NCBI GenBank assembly: GCA_965656935.1
Contig: CBFHMG010000004.1
Span: forward strand, 1 to 64,000
DNA length: 64,000 nucleotides
From: M30B80 sp965656935
GTDB lineage: Bacteria > Pseudomonadota > Alphaproteobacteria > Rhodobacterales > Rhodobacteraceae
Reading direction: 5' to 3'
In this document: positions 16,482 to 25,113 of the stretch, piece by piece
How positions within the stretch are numbered: the first letter of the stretch is position 1
Layout: the number at the start of each line of letters is the position of its first letter
Position numbers and translations under genes: made by a program
Notes under the pieces: generated by a model
What the model was told of the DNA's origin: nothing
The model's database searches: none
The model's input: the letters and a program-made list of their open reading frames with translations, nothing else

Positions 16482-16892
16482 ATGGTATTGATTAGTTTTA
16501 TCTCCAATGCGGGCAAAAAACTGTTCGGTGGAGATGAAGAGCCAAGCGCCGCAGCGCTTGAAACCGAAGTGGCTGATTTGGGCTTGGAACTCAAAGGCAC
16601 TGAAATCAGCGTGGAGGGCGACAAGGTCACCCTGTCAGGTGGTGATTTGAGCGCTGAGGAGCGTGAAAAGATCATCGTGGCCGTGGGCAATGTTGACGGC
16701 ATCGCTCCGGTCGAGGCGGATGCAAGCGACGATATCTTCCACACCGTGGAAAAGGGCGAAACGCTGTCGGCCGTTGCCAAGAAAGCCCTTGGCGACGCCA
16801 ATCGCTACCACGAGATTTTTGAGGCCAACAAACCAATGTTGAGCCATCCTGACAAAATCTATCCGGGTCAGGTTTTGCGCATCCCGCAATAA
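16482..16892 (+). CDS. BON-LysM domain protein (YgaU/Kbp-like)
   Basis: A 136-residue protein with a short N-terminus, a BON domain (about residues 25-75) and a C-terminal LysM domain (about 85-134). The LysM motifs are HTVEKGETLSAVAKKALGD and IYPGQVLRIPQ. This is the architecture of E. coli YgaU/Kbp, a potassium-binding stress protein. No signal peptide is seen, consistent with that family. AGGAAGGA precedes the ATG at 16482. The gene is divergent from the YidB-like gene. The potassium-binding role is known only for the E. coli relative. Confidence 0.85.
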   Translation: MVLISFISNAGKKLFGGDEEPSAAALETEVADLGLELKGTEISVEGDKVTLSGGDLSAEEREKIIVAVGNVDGIAPVEADASDDIFHTVEKGETLSAVAKKALGDANRYHEIFEANKPMLSHPDKIYPGQVLRIPQ

Positions 16893-16902
16893 TAACGAAT
16901 GG

Positions 16903-16927
16903 GGCAGGGCGCGTCAGTCGCCCTGCC
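16903..16927. terminator. Stem-loop between converging genes
   Basis: A 9-bp perfect stem GGCAGGGCG/CGCCCTGCC with a 7-base loop sits between the BON-LysM stop and the dctD stop. It lacks a clear T-run on either side, so it may act as a weak terminator or an mRNA-stabilising end. Confidence 0.5.
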
Positions 16928-16951
16928 TATACCCCGCGCGATCCAGCGGGT

Positions 16952-18301
16952 TCAGGCGGTGAAATCGCCCTTATCCAATCCGTATTTCTGCATTTTCTCG
17001 TAGAGAGATTTTCGGCTCAGCCCCAGCATTTCATATGTCGCCTTGAGCGAGCCGCTATTGGCCGTGAGGCTGGCCGAGATCAATCCACGCTCATGCTCTG
17101 CCATCTGGTCCGACAGGGTTTGGCTTGACGGGGCCACGTCTGCTGGTGCCGCGCTGGTCTCCACGGGCAGACCAAGCGCAAAGCGGTCAGCGGCATTGCG
17201 CAATTCACGCACATTTCCAGGCCAGCTGCGTGCCGTGAGGCTGGTCAGCAGCGAAGAGGGCACATCGCGGGGCACAATGCGGTAGCGCGCGGCGGCCTGA
17301 TCCACCAATTCTACAAAAAGCCTCGGAATATCCTCGCGCCGCGCCGAAAGGGGGGGCATGCGCAAGGTGATTACATTCAGGCGATAGAGCAGATCAGCAC
17401 GGAATTCGCCCATGCTGACGGCCTCTTCAAGGTCGCGTTTTGAAGCCGCCAAGAAACGCACATCGAGGCTGACGGGATCATTCGAGCCAAGCCGCGTGAT
17501 GACGCGGTTTTGTAGCGCATTGAGCAGTTTTGCCTGAAGTCCGATCGGAAGGCTGTCAATCTCATCGAGAAAGACCGTGCCGCCGCGGGCATGTTCGAAT
17601 TTTCCGAAACGGGCCCGCATGGCCCCTGCGAATGCGCCTGCTTCATGTCCGAACAGCTCGCTTTCGATTAGATCGGCGGGCAGAGCCGCGCAATTGATAT
17701 GCACAAAGGGCTGGCCCGAACGGTTGCTGGCACGGTGCAATGCCCGCGCGGCGACCTCCTTGCCAGTCCCTGTCTGGCCCTCGATCAGGACATCGGCATC
17801 CGTTTCAGCCACGGCGCGCAAATGCTGGCGCAGGGCCACAATAGCCTCGCTGCGACCCGTCAGGCGGGCCTCGATCACATCGCGCTGCCCGACCTTGCGG
17901 CGCAGAGCGCGGTTTTCCAGTGTGAGGCGGCGCTTGTCAAAAGCGCGGCGTACGGTTTCGACAAGGCGGACGGGATCATAGGGTTTTTCCAGAAAATCAT
18001 AAGCCCCGTCGCGCATGGAACTGACCGCGAGTTCAACATCCCCGTGGCCTGTCACAAGGATCACGGGGAATTCTGGGTCAATTTCCAGCACTTTGGTCAT
18101 CAGGGTCAGCCCGTCCATGCTTGGCATACGGATATCGGTGACCAGAGCGCTGGCGGCCTCACGGCTGACATGGGCCAATGCGTCCTCGGCAGCGGCGAAA
18201 CACGCCACTTCCAGATCGGCCAATTGAAGCGTCTGCTCTGCGGCGAGGCGCAGATGTTCTTCATCATCAACAAAGAGGATTTTTTCGAGTGTCATGGTCA
18301 T
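16952..18301 (-). CDS. dctD: Sigma-54-dependent response regulator DctD
   Basis: A 449-residue NtrC-family activator partnered with DctB. The receiver domain has FVDDEE and the phospho-acceptor Asp in LVTDIRMP. The AAA+ domain has Walker A GQTGTGKE and GTVFLDEIDSLP. The C-terminal Fis-type helix-turn-helix ends with LGLSRKSLYEKMQKYGL. The sigma-54 contact loop reads GAFAGA instead of the canonical GAFTGA. It is coupled to dctB by a four-base overlap (ATGA at 18301-18298). Classical targets are C4-dicarboxylate transport genes. The nearby TAXI transporter is a candidate target, but no -24/-12 promoter was recognised. Confidence 0.9.
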   Translation of the reverse strand: MTMTLEKILFVDDEEHLRLAAEQTLQLADLEVACFAAAEDALAHVSREAASALVTDIRMPSMDGLTLMTKVLEIDPEFPVILVTGHGDVELAVSSMRDGAYDFLEKPYDPVRLVETVRRAFDKRRLTLENRALRRKVGQRDVIEARLTGRSEAIVALRQHLRAVAETDADVLIEGQTGTGKEVAARALHRASNRSGQPFVHINCAALPADLIESELFGHEAGAFAGAMRARFGKFEHARGGTVFLDEIDSLPIGLQAKLLNALQNRVITRLGSNDPVSLDVRFLAASKRDLEEAVSMGEFRADLLYRLNVITLRMPPLSARREDIPRLFVELVDQAAARYRIVPRDVPSSLLTSLTARSWPGNVRELRNAADRFALGLPVETSAAPADVAPSSQTLSDQMAEHERGLISASLTANSGSLKATYEMLGLSRKSLYEKMQKYGLDKGDFTA

Positions 18302-20184
18302 TCGGCCGCAAGGTCAGGTCCTGCCTCTTCCTTAAGGGGTGCGGCTGTGCTGGCAAGGGTTAGTGTAAAAATTGCGCCACCTTCGGGATGGTTGGTGGCC
18401 TCGATCCGACCGCCGAAATCGCGGATGATGTTATAGGAAATCGACAGGCCAAGCCCCAAACCCTTGCCAGGTTCCTTGGTGGTGAAAAAGGGATCAAAGG
18501 CCTGATCAAGCGCGGCTGTTTCAAGCCCCGCGCCGTGATCGCGCACGATTATACTGACCTCGTCGCCATCGCGGTCGGCATAGCTGATCTCGATTAGCGG
18601 CTCATCTTGTTGCGCCATTGCATCAAGCGCGTTGGACAAAAGATTAACCAGAACCTGTTGCAGGCGCACGCGCCCGCCTGTCACCCAAATCTCGGAGCGA
18701 GGGAAGTCATGCCGGATCACCTGCGCTTTCGCTTGGCGCAGACGCGCCTCCATCAGGTCGGCCGCATCCTGGATCACCGCCAAAAGGGGGATCGGACCGA
18801 TTTTCTCCTGTGGGCGGCGGGCGAAATTCCGCAAGTGTTTCGAGATGGAGGCCATCCTATCCGCCATGCCCGAGATGCGGGTGACATTGTCGCGCGCCTC
18901 TGTAGCGCGGCCCCGATCAAGGAAGGTGGCAGCGTTTTCGGCATAGGCTTTCACAGCGGCCAACGGCTGGTTGAATTCATGACTGAGCGCTGCCGACATC
19001 TGCCCCAAAGCGGCCAGCTTGCCCGCTTGGACCAGCTCGTTTTGGGTTTGGCGAAGCCGCTGCTCGGTGGTGCGGCGGTCTTCAACTTCTTGGACGAGTT
19101 GTCGGTTTGCCACATCCAGATCAAGGGTGCGTTCGCGAACGCGGCGTTCTAGCAATTCCTGCTGGCCACGCTGTGCTTCCAGCCGTTCAACCAATTCCGC
19201 ACGGCGTTGAAGCAAGACCGCCACGATCAAACCGATCAGCAATACCAGCAATGCCAGCGCTGAAAACGCCACCAAGGCTTGCGCGCGCGCGGGCCCCGTT
19301 GGTGTCAGAACCTTGATCCGCCATCCCGCCAAGGCAATCAGCCTTTCCTGCATCACAAAGGTCTCAGTCGCCCCAGCTTGGGAAATGGTCAATTCTTCCA
19401 GCCCGTCCAGACTGCCTGATTGCTCGAAACTCAGCGTTTGCAATTGCGCGATTGGATATTGCCGCGTAGAGGCAATGGCCTCGATGGCAGATTCGTCCAA
19501 AGCGCCGATCGTGTGGAACAACCAGTCTTGCCTATCGGTCATGAAGATCACGTTGTTTGCATCGCCGACGATGACGGTGCTGATACTTTCACTCCAAGCG
19601 TCCTCGTATCCATCGAGCGTGATTTTTACGGCGACGACACCCGCAATTTCAGTTCCATCCAAAACGGGGGCGGCGAAGTAATATCCGCGCTGCAGTGACG
19701 TCGTTCCAAGCGCGTGAAAACGTCCGACCCCGCCTGCAATGGCATCGGTAAAATAGGGGCGGAAGGCAAAGTTTCGGCCCATAAAGGACCTCTCCAATCG
19801 GTAATTGCTGCTGGCAACCGTGGTGCCCTCAACATCCATTAAATAGATGTCAGACACCCCCAGAGAGAGCGCGGTTTGGCGCAATTGCTCATTTGCAAAA
19901 GGGACGAGTCCCGAATTGTCAGGTTCACGCAGCACTTGCGCCAGAATTGGGCGCTCTGCCAGCAAAACGGGCAGTGCTTCCGTGCCCGCAAGCACGCCCC
20001 GCAGAACCTCGGAGACAAGGCGCAAAGTGGCTTCATCCTGACGGGCATTCTGGATCATGAAATACCGCTCGATCCGAGGGATGGCCGCAACCGCCAATGC
20101 CAGTGAGACCAGAACAACAAGCGTCAGCGCGGCAAGAGATTTCCGGCTACTCTTGGCGGGTCTTTGGGCATAGATCTCGGTCAT
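18298..20184 (-). CDS. dctB: C4-dicarboxylate sensor histidine kinase DctB
   Basis: A membrane sensor kinase of about 628 residues. One N-terminal helix (LTLVVLVSLALAVAAI) and a second near residue 310 (LVAFSALALLVLLIGL) enclose a periplasmic double-Cache sensor domain. A coiled-coil linker with RRAELVERLEAQRGQ follows. The HisKA motif is ALSHEFNQPLAAVKAYAENA and the ATPase shows NLLSNALDAM, RDHGAGL and GKGLGLGLSI. The start at 20184 (MTEIYAQR) is preferred; a longer frame to 20250 reaches into the upstream region without a ribosome site. Overlap with dctD shows co-translation. The gene is divergent from ade. Confidence 0.9.
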   Translation of the reverse strand: MTEIYAQRPAKSSRKSLAALTLVVLVSLALAVAAIPRIERYFMIQNARQDEATLRLVSEVLRGVLAGTEALPVLLAERPILAQVLREPDNSGLVPFANEQLRQTALSLGVSDIYLMDVEGTTVASSNYRLERSFMGRNFAFRPYFTDAIAGGVGRFHALGTTSLQRGYYFAAPVLDGTEIAGVVAVKITLDGYEDAWSESISTVIVGDANNVIFMTDRQDWLFHTIGALDESAIEAIASTRQYPIAQLQTLSFEQSGSLDGLEELTISQAGATETFVMQERLIALAGWRIKVLTPTGPARAQALVAFSALALLVLLIGLIVAVLLQRRAELVERLEAQRGQQELLERRVRERTLDLDVANRQLVQEVEDRRTTEQRLRQTQNELVQAGKLAALGQMSAALSHEFNQPLAAVKAYAENAATFLDRGRATEARDNVTRISGMADRMASISKHLRNFARRPQEKIGPIPLLAVIQDAADLMEARLRQAKAQVIRHDFPRSEIWVTGGRVRLQQVLVNLLSNALDAMAQQDEPLIEISYADRDGDEVSIIVRDHGAGLETAALDQAFDPFFTTKEPGKGLGLGLSISYNIIRDFGGRIEATNHPEGGAIFTLTLASTAAPLKEEAGPDLAAE

Positions 20185-20298
20185 TGCACATTTATGCGCG
20201 TCTTGGGGCGCAAGTTCCAGTGGTATGCGCCGCTTTGGCTGGACAGTCACGCGCGGCTCAGGTCTGCTGGGGGCAACACCGCAGAGGGGAAGACCATC

Positions 20299-21993
20299 AT
20301 GGCCGAGCTTGAACGTCGCATTTCACAAGGGCGCGGCGATGCCCCCGCTGATCTGGTTTTGCGCGGCGGGCAGGTTTTTGACCTGATCACAGGCAGCATG
20401 ATCACAGGCGATGTCGCGATCTGCGGGGATATGATTGTCGGTATTGGCGAGGCCTATGAGGGCGTCGAGACAGTTGATGTCACAGGCCTGACCTTGGTTC
20501 CGGGCTTTATTGATACCCATCTCCATGTGGAATCGAGCCTTGTGACCCCGTTCGAGTTTGACCGCTGCGTGACCCCACGCGGCGTGACCACCGCGATTTG
20601 TGATCCCCATGAGATCGCCAATGTGATCGGCCCTGACGGTATTCGGTATTTCCAAGCAGCCTCGGAAAGGGTCTTGATGGATATGCGGGTGCAATTATCC
20701 TCCTGCGTGCCCTCGACCGATATGGAAACCGCAGGTGCCGAAATCGGCGCGCGTGATCTGGCCGAGTTGATGGGCCACCCTTCAGGTATCGGTCTGGCGG
20801 AATTCATGAATTACCCCGGCGTGATCCACCGCGACCCCGAAGCGATGGCCAAGCTGCGCCTGTTCGAGGGGGGGCATATCGACGGGCATTGCCCGATGCT
20901 TTCGGGGCGTGACCTCAATGCCTATATCGCCGCAGGCATCCGCACCGAGCATGAGGCAACCAGCGCCGAAGAGGCGCTTGAAAAGCTTCGCAAAGGCATG
21001 CGCGTCTTGATCCGCGAAGGTTCGGTTTCCAAGGATTTGCACGCGCTCCAGCCCGTACTGACAGAGATCACGGCCCCTTATATGTGCCTGTGCAGCGATG
21101 ACAGGAACCCGTTGGATATCGCCGAACACGGCCATCTTGATTACATGATCCGCACCCTGATCAGCCTTGGCTGCACGCCTTTGGCGGTGTACCGCGCGGC
21201 CTCGCTCTCGGCGGCGGACGCCTTTGGCTTGAAGGATCGCGGGCTGATCGCTCCGGGCAAAAGGGCCGATATCGTGGCGATCGACAGCCTTGAGGGATGC
21301 AATGCCGCCAAGGTCTGGGCGGCGGGGCGTTTGGTGGATGACGCGGCCTTTGATGCGCGCGATCTTATCGCCCCTGTCGGGCGCAATTCGGTCAAAGCCC
21401 CGCGCGTGACCGCGTCTGATTTTCGAACCCGCGCCAACCGCCCCGAGACGGATGTCATCGGCATTCTGGAGGGCAAGATCATCACCGAACATCTGCGCGA
21501 GGTGATCGAGATCGAGGATGGCGATAAAACCCCCGATCCCGCGCGCGATCTGGCGCGGATCACTGTAATCGAGAGGCATGGCAAGAACGGCAATATCGCC
21601 ACGGGGTTTGTGAAAGGCTTTGGCCTGAAGGCGGGCGCGATTGCCTCCACCGTTTGTCATGATCACCACAATATCGCCTGTGTCGGAGTGGATTACGGCG
21701 ATATGGCGCTGGCGGCCAACAGGCTTTCAGAGATTGAGGGCGGCTTTGTTGTGGCCTCGGGTGGAAAGGTGCTGGCCGAGCTGTCTTTGCCCGTCGCAGG
21801 CCTGATGAGCCTTGAACCTTTTGAAGTCGTTCGCGACGCCTTGGTCGATTTGCGCGCGGCGGCCAAATCCCTTGGCGTGACCTTGGAGGAGCCGTTTTTG
21901 CAATTGGCCTTCCTTGCCTTGCCCGTCATTCCCGCTCTCAAGATCACAGATCGGGGAATGGTCGATGTCATGCGATTTGAATTGATCCCTTAA
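20299..21993 (+). CDS. ade: Adenine deaminase
   Basis: A 564-residue amidohydrolase that converts adenine to hypoxanthine and ammonia for purine salvage or nitrogen supply. The N-terminal LVLRGGQVFDLITG is the urease-like barrel. The metal site is THLHVESSLVTP with CDPHEIANV following, and the C-terminal adenine deaminase domain has VCHDHHNIACVG. The ATG at 20299 has GAGGGGA upstream, and the length matches the family. It is divergent from dctB. The next gene, a small exported protein, starts about 60 bases later. Confidence 0.95.
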   Translation: MAELERRISQGRGDAPADLVLRGGQVFDLITGSMITGDVAICGDMIVGIGEAYEGVETVDVTGLTLVPGFIDTHLHVESSLVTPFEFDRCVTPRGVTTAICDPHEIANVIGPDGIRYFQAASERVLMDMRVQLSSCVPSTDMETAGAEIGARDLAELMGHPSGIGLAEFMNYPGVIHRDPEAMAKLRLFEGGHIDGHCPMLSGRDLNAYIAAGIRTEHEATSAEEALEKLRKGMRVLIREGSVSKDLHALQPVLTEITAPYMCLCSDDRNPLDIAEHGHLDYMIRTLISLGCTPLAVYRAASLSAADAFGLKDRGLIAPGKRADIVAIDSLEGCNAAKVWAAGRLVDDAAFDARDLIAPVGRNSVKAPRVTASDFRTRANRPETDVIGILEGKIITEHLREVIEIEDGDKTPDPARDLARITVIERHGKNGNIATGFVKGFGLKAGAIASTVCHDHHNIACVGVDYGDMALAANRLSEIEGGFVVASGGKVLAELSLPVAGLMSLEPFEVVRDALVDLRAAAKSLGVTLEEPFLQLAFLALPVIPALKITDRGMVDVMRFELIP

Positions 21994-22054
21994 CCCCGCC
22001 TCAACCCCTCTGCGCTAGCCTTGCCTCATTGGATCGGCTTTTGCGGAGGGTCGC

Positions 22055-22384
22055 ATGCGAAGTCACAGGAATCTCAATTCGCTTCTTCTGTTTTTGGCGC
22101 TTGCGATGGTGTTGACCTTATTGAGCCAGCGCGCGGCTTGGGCTGATCCTGTATCGCTCAGGGCCTGTTTTGTCTCGGTCACGCAAGCCTGCAACGCGCA
22201 ATCGGATAATCCCGCAATCTGTATCCATGACGGCCAAACCGCCTGCGAGGCCGAGGCAGGCCCAAGCCCGCCCGATGTCACCCGCGCCATGACGGATTGG
22301 TCATCGCCGCCAATCAATTCTGCGCGCGCGGTGGTGCTGGGGTTTCTTTTGGGGTTGATCAAGGGGCAGACCAGCCTGCCTTAG
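22055..22384 (+). CDS. Small exported four-cysteine protein
   Basis: A 109-residue protein I cannot assign. An N-terminal signal peptide (LLLFLALAMVLTLL, cleavage near AAWA-DP) is followed by a mature part of about 78 residues. Its cysteines follow a regular C-x7-C-x9-C-x7-C pattern, suggesting a helical hairpin held by two disulfides in the periplasm. The TQACN around the second Cys is reminiscent of LprI/DUF1311-type lysozyme-inhibitor domains, but the match is weak. A hydrophobic segment near the end (VVLGFLLGLI) might be a second membrane segment. GGAGGG precedes the ATG. Confidence 0.6.
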   Translation: MRSHRNLNSLLLFLALAMVLTLLSQRAAWADPVSLRACFVSVTQACNAQSDNPAICIHDGQTACEAEAGPSPPDVTRAMTDWSSPPINSARAVVLGFLLGLIKGQTSLP

Positions 22385-22467
22385 GCGCGCGACAGGTGTG
22401 ATTGCGCTTTGGCTTCTTTCCCTTATGCCTGCACTGGCCTATCTATGTTGGATGGAGGCCCGCTGAC

Positions 22468-23145
22468 ATGGTTGCGCAGATCGCTCAAGAAAACTGGATT
22501 GACCGCTTTATGGGGCTGTCGCGGCTGGAACCCGCGATCAAATCGCTTCTGGTGGAGCGGTCCAATGTGGTGGATATGCCCGAAGGCTCGGTGATTTTCG
22601 GGCCAGGTAAAAGCCCTGAAAACCTGCTTTTGCTGTTGGATGGCACTGTGCGGGTTCAACAAATCTCGGATGCGGGGCGCGAGGTTGTGCTTTACCGCGT
22701 GCATGCGGGCGAAAGCTGCGTGCTGACCACCGCCTGCCTTCTGGCCTACGAGGATTATTCGGCCGAGGGTATCGCCGAGACACCAGTGCGCGCCGTGGCG
22801 ATCCCGCGCAAGGTTTTTGATGATCTGATCAGCCAATCCGAGGCCTTTCGCAATTTCGTCTTCTCGGCCTATTCCAAGCGGATCACCGACCTGTTCCATG
22901 TCATCGACGAGATCGCCTTTCGGCGCATGGATATTCGTTTGGCGCAAAAGCTGCTGGAACTGGAAAAAGACGGCATCGTCAAATCAACCCATCAGAAAAT
23001 GGCCGCCGAGCTTGGAACCGCGCGCGAGGTGATCTCGCGCCAATTGTCGGAATTCCAACGTCGCGATTGGGTGGTGCAAACCCGTGGCCAAATCGAGTTG
23101 AAAGACCCTGCTTCGATCAAGAAACTAGCTTTGACCGAGGCGTGA
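22468..23145 (+). CDS. Crp/Fnr-family regulator of the sulfur module
   Basis: A 225-residue regulator with an N-terminal cyclic-nucleotide-like beta barrel (about 30-125) and a C-terminal winged helix (KMAAELGTAREVISRQLSEFQ). It has no Fnr-type N-terminal cysteine cluster. The only two cysteines, C84 and C90 in the segment ESCVLTTACLL, lie in the sensor barrel. This would suit a thiol/persulfide switch, although that is an inference. The start is ATG at 22468 with GGAGG upstream; a longer frame from 22402 has none. It is followed by the YeeE/YedE and persulfide dioxygenase genes, with a dyad 12 bases after its stop. Confidence 0.85.
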   Translation: MVAQIAQENWIDRFMGLSRLEPAIKSLLVERSNVVDMPEGSVIFGPGKSPENLLLLLDGTVRVQQISDAGREVVLYRVHAGESCVLTTACLLAYEDYSAEGIAETPVRAVAIPRKVFDDLISQSEAFRNFVFSAYSKRITDLFHVIDEIAFRRMDIRLAQKLLELEKDGIVKSTHQKMAAELGTAREVISRQLSEFQRRDWVVQTRGQIELKDPASIKKLALTEA

Positions 23146-23157
23146 TCGGCACATTGT

Positions 23158-23170
23158 GTGACATCGTCAC
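23158..23170. promoter_or_regulatory. Candidate Crp/Fnr-type operator
   Basis: GTGAC-ATC-GTCAC is a perfect inverted repeat within TGTGACATCGTCAC, close to Crp/Fnr sites, though with a spacer one base shorter than the classical TGTGA-N6-TCACA. It lies between the regulator gene and the first transporter gene, about 120 bases upstream of the latter, and is the natural target for the regulator just encoded. Confidence 0.55.
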
Positions 23171-23292
23171 TGAAAGATTGGCGGCTTTGTCGTAGATACA
23201 ATCAAACGATGACACCAAAGGACGCGTTTCGTGTTGAAAATAAACGACAAAAATTTGCGACTCACCACAAGTTTCACAAGAGGTATCTGCTG

Positions 23293-23724
23293 ATGGAAAC
23301 CGTATTCACACCGTTCCAATCGCTTGGGGGCGGGGTCCTGATCGGGCTTGCTGCCGTATTATTGATGCTCAGCTTGGGCCGCATCATGGGGGCCACAGGC
23401 ATTCTGGCAGGCATCCTTGCGCCAGCTTCTTCTTCGGATTTCACATGGCGGCTGGTCTTGCTCGCAGGTATGGTGGCAGGCCCCGTGGTGGTGCTTTTGG
23501 CCACTGGCGCGCTGCCTGAGGTTTCTGTGCCCGTCTCGACACCTGCCTTGATCATTGGCGGGTTGTTGGTGGGTGTCGGCGTGACCTTCGGGGCAGGTTG
23601 CACCTCAGGTCATGGCGTATGCGGGATGGCGCGGCTGTCCAAGCGGTCCATCGTAGCCACATTGACTTTCATGTTGACGACAGGGATCACCGTCTTTGTC
23701 ATTCGCCACGTCATTGGAGGCTGA
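23293..23724 (+). CDS. YeeE/YedE-family sulfur transport subunit 1
   Basis: A 143-residue membrane protein with about four helices. It carries the family signature GAGCTSGHGVCG, whose cysteines are thought to pass thiosulfate- or persulfide-type sulfur across the membrane. Proteins of this kind come as half-size pairs in Rhodobacterales. The ATG at 23293 follows AAGAGGTATC. The next half follows four bases after the stop, so the two are likely one functional unit. Upstream is a 147-base leader with a candidate operator. Confidence 0.85.
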   Translation: METVFTPFQSLGGGVLIGLAAVLLMLSLGRIMGATGILAGILAPASSSDFTWRLVLLAGMVAGPVVVLLATGALPEVSVPVSTPALIIGGLLVGVGVTFGAGCTSGHGVCGMARLSKRSIVATLTFMLTTGITVFVIRHVIGG

Positions 23725-23728
23725 ATTC

Positions 23729-24169
23729 ATGCGTCTTATCTCTATCTTCGCGATTGGTTTGATCTTCGGGATCGGCATCTCCATCTCGGGCATGGCAAAC
23801 CCTGCCAAAGTCATCAATTTCTTCGATATCGCAGGGTCTTGGGACCCAAGCCTCATGTTCGTTATGGGGGGGGCTTTGATCACCACCTTTATCGGCTACC
23901 GCCTTGTTTTGTCGCGCCCCACGGGCCCCATCTTCGAGAGCAAATTCCAATTGCCCACAGCCACGGATCTTGATGCGCGGCTGATCGGTGGCTCGGCCAT
24001 CTTCGGGATCGGTTGGGGCATCGCGGGCTTCTGCCCCGGTGGTGCGCTGCCAGCGCTTGGCACGGGCCGCTCGGAAGTGTTCATCTTTGTGGCTGCCCTG
24101 ATCGTCGGCATCTTTGTGGCCCGCGCGGCCAATACCGCCCTGCGCAGCCGCCAAGCCGCCCATTCGTAA
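23729..24169 (+). CDS. YeeE/YedE-family sulfur transport subunit 2
   Basis: A 146-residue membrane protein, the second half of the pair. It begins MRLISIFAIGLIFGIGISISGM, has a central GGALITTFIGYRLVLSR, and carries the conserved GIGWGIAGFCPGGALPALGTG with its single cysteine. GGAGG lies 6 bases upstream of the ATG, inside the end of the previous gene. It is co-transcribed with the MBL-fold dioxygenase gene that follows after 25 bases. Transport of a reduced sulfur species is inferred from the family and the operon. Confidence 0.84.
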   Translation: MRLISIFAIGLIFGIGISISGMANPAKVINFFDIAGSWDPSLMFVMGGALITTFIGYRLVLSRPTGPIFESKFQLPTATDLDARLIGGSAIFGIGWGIAGFCPGGALPALGTGRSEVFIFVAALIVGIFVARAANTALRSRQAAHS

Positions 24170-24194
24170 TATCTGTTAGGAAAAGGAGACGACC

Positions 24195-25079
24195 ATGTCT
24201 GATTATCCTGTAAATATGCAGTTTACGCTGCTGGTAACACCTTTCTTTGATGCCGCCACCAATACGATTTCATATGTCGTGAAAGACCCCAATTCGACCG
24301 CCTGCGCCGTGATCGATAGCGTCATGGATATCGATTATGCAGCGGGTCGGATCACCTATGATAATGCCGATGAGATCATCGCCCATATCAAGGAAAACGG
24401 CCTGACACTTGAATGGCTGATCGAGACCCATGTCCATGCCGATCACCTTTCGGCGGCCCCCTATATTCAGCAGGAATTGGGCGGAAAAATCGGCATCGGT
24501 GACCAGATCACCGTGGTGCAGGACACCTTCGGAAAGATCTTCAATGAAGGCACCGAATTCCAGCGCGATGGCAGCCAGTTCGACGCCTTGTTCAAGGATG
24601 GTGACCGCTACAGCATCGGCGGGATGGAGGCTTTTGTCCTTTATACACCCGGCCATACGCCTGCCTGCATGACCCATGTGATTGGCGATGCCGCCTTTGT
24701 GGGCGATACTTTGTTCATGCCTGATGGCGGCTCGGCGCGTGCTGATTTCCCGGGTGGGGATGCGGGCGTGCTCTACGACTCGATCCAGCGCGTGCTGGCG
24801 TTGCCTGCCGAGATGCGCCTGTTCATGTGCCATGATTACGGCCCCAATGGCCGCGACATCCAGTGGGAGACCACGGTTGGTGAGGAGCGGGCCCATAACA
24901 TCCATGTGGGTGGCGGAAAGACCAAAGAGGATTTCGTCAAATTCCGTACGGAACGCGATGCCTCCCTTGCTGTGCCCAAGCTGATCATCCCTTCCTTGCA
25001 GGTCAATATGCGCGCAGGCGAGGTTCCGACTGATAAGGATGGTCGCCCCATGCTAAAGGTTCCGCTGAACGGGCTTTGA
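24195..25079 (+). CDS. MBL-fold persulfide dioxygenase-like enzyme
   Basis: A 294-residue metallo-beta-lactamase-fold protein of the ETHE1/persulfide dioxygenase type (iron-dependent, oxidising glutathione persulfide to sulfite). Visible are THVHADHLSAAPY (HxHxDH), TPGHTPACMTH, VGDTLFMPD and FMCHDYGPNGRD. That ordering is typical of the bacterial Blh/PDO group. There is no signal peptide. AGGAGA lies upstream of the ATG. Placement after the YeeE/YedE pair and before a DUF442 domain gene supports persulfide detoxification. Substrate and metal are inferred from the family. Confidence 0.88.
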   Translation: MSDYPVNMQFTLLVTPFFDAATNTISYVVKDPNSTACAVIDSVMDIDYAAGRITYDNADEIIAHIKENGLTLEWLIETHVHADHLSAAPYIQQELGGKIGIGDQITVVQDTFGKIFNEGTEFQRDGSQFDALFKDGDRYSIGGMEAFVLYTPGHTPACMTHVIGDAAFVGDTLFMPDGGSARADFPGGDAGVLYDSIQRVLALPAEMRLFMCHDYGPNGRDIQWETTVGEERAHNIHVGGGKTKEDFVKFRTERDASLAVPKLIIPSLQVNMRAGEVPTDKDGRPMLKVPLNGL

Positions 25080-25113
25080 TGCCCGTTCACGCCGCTAATT
25101 TTGGAGACAGGTC

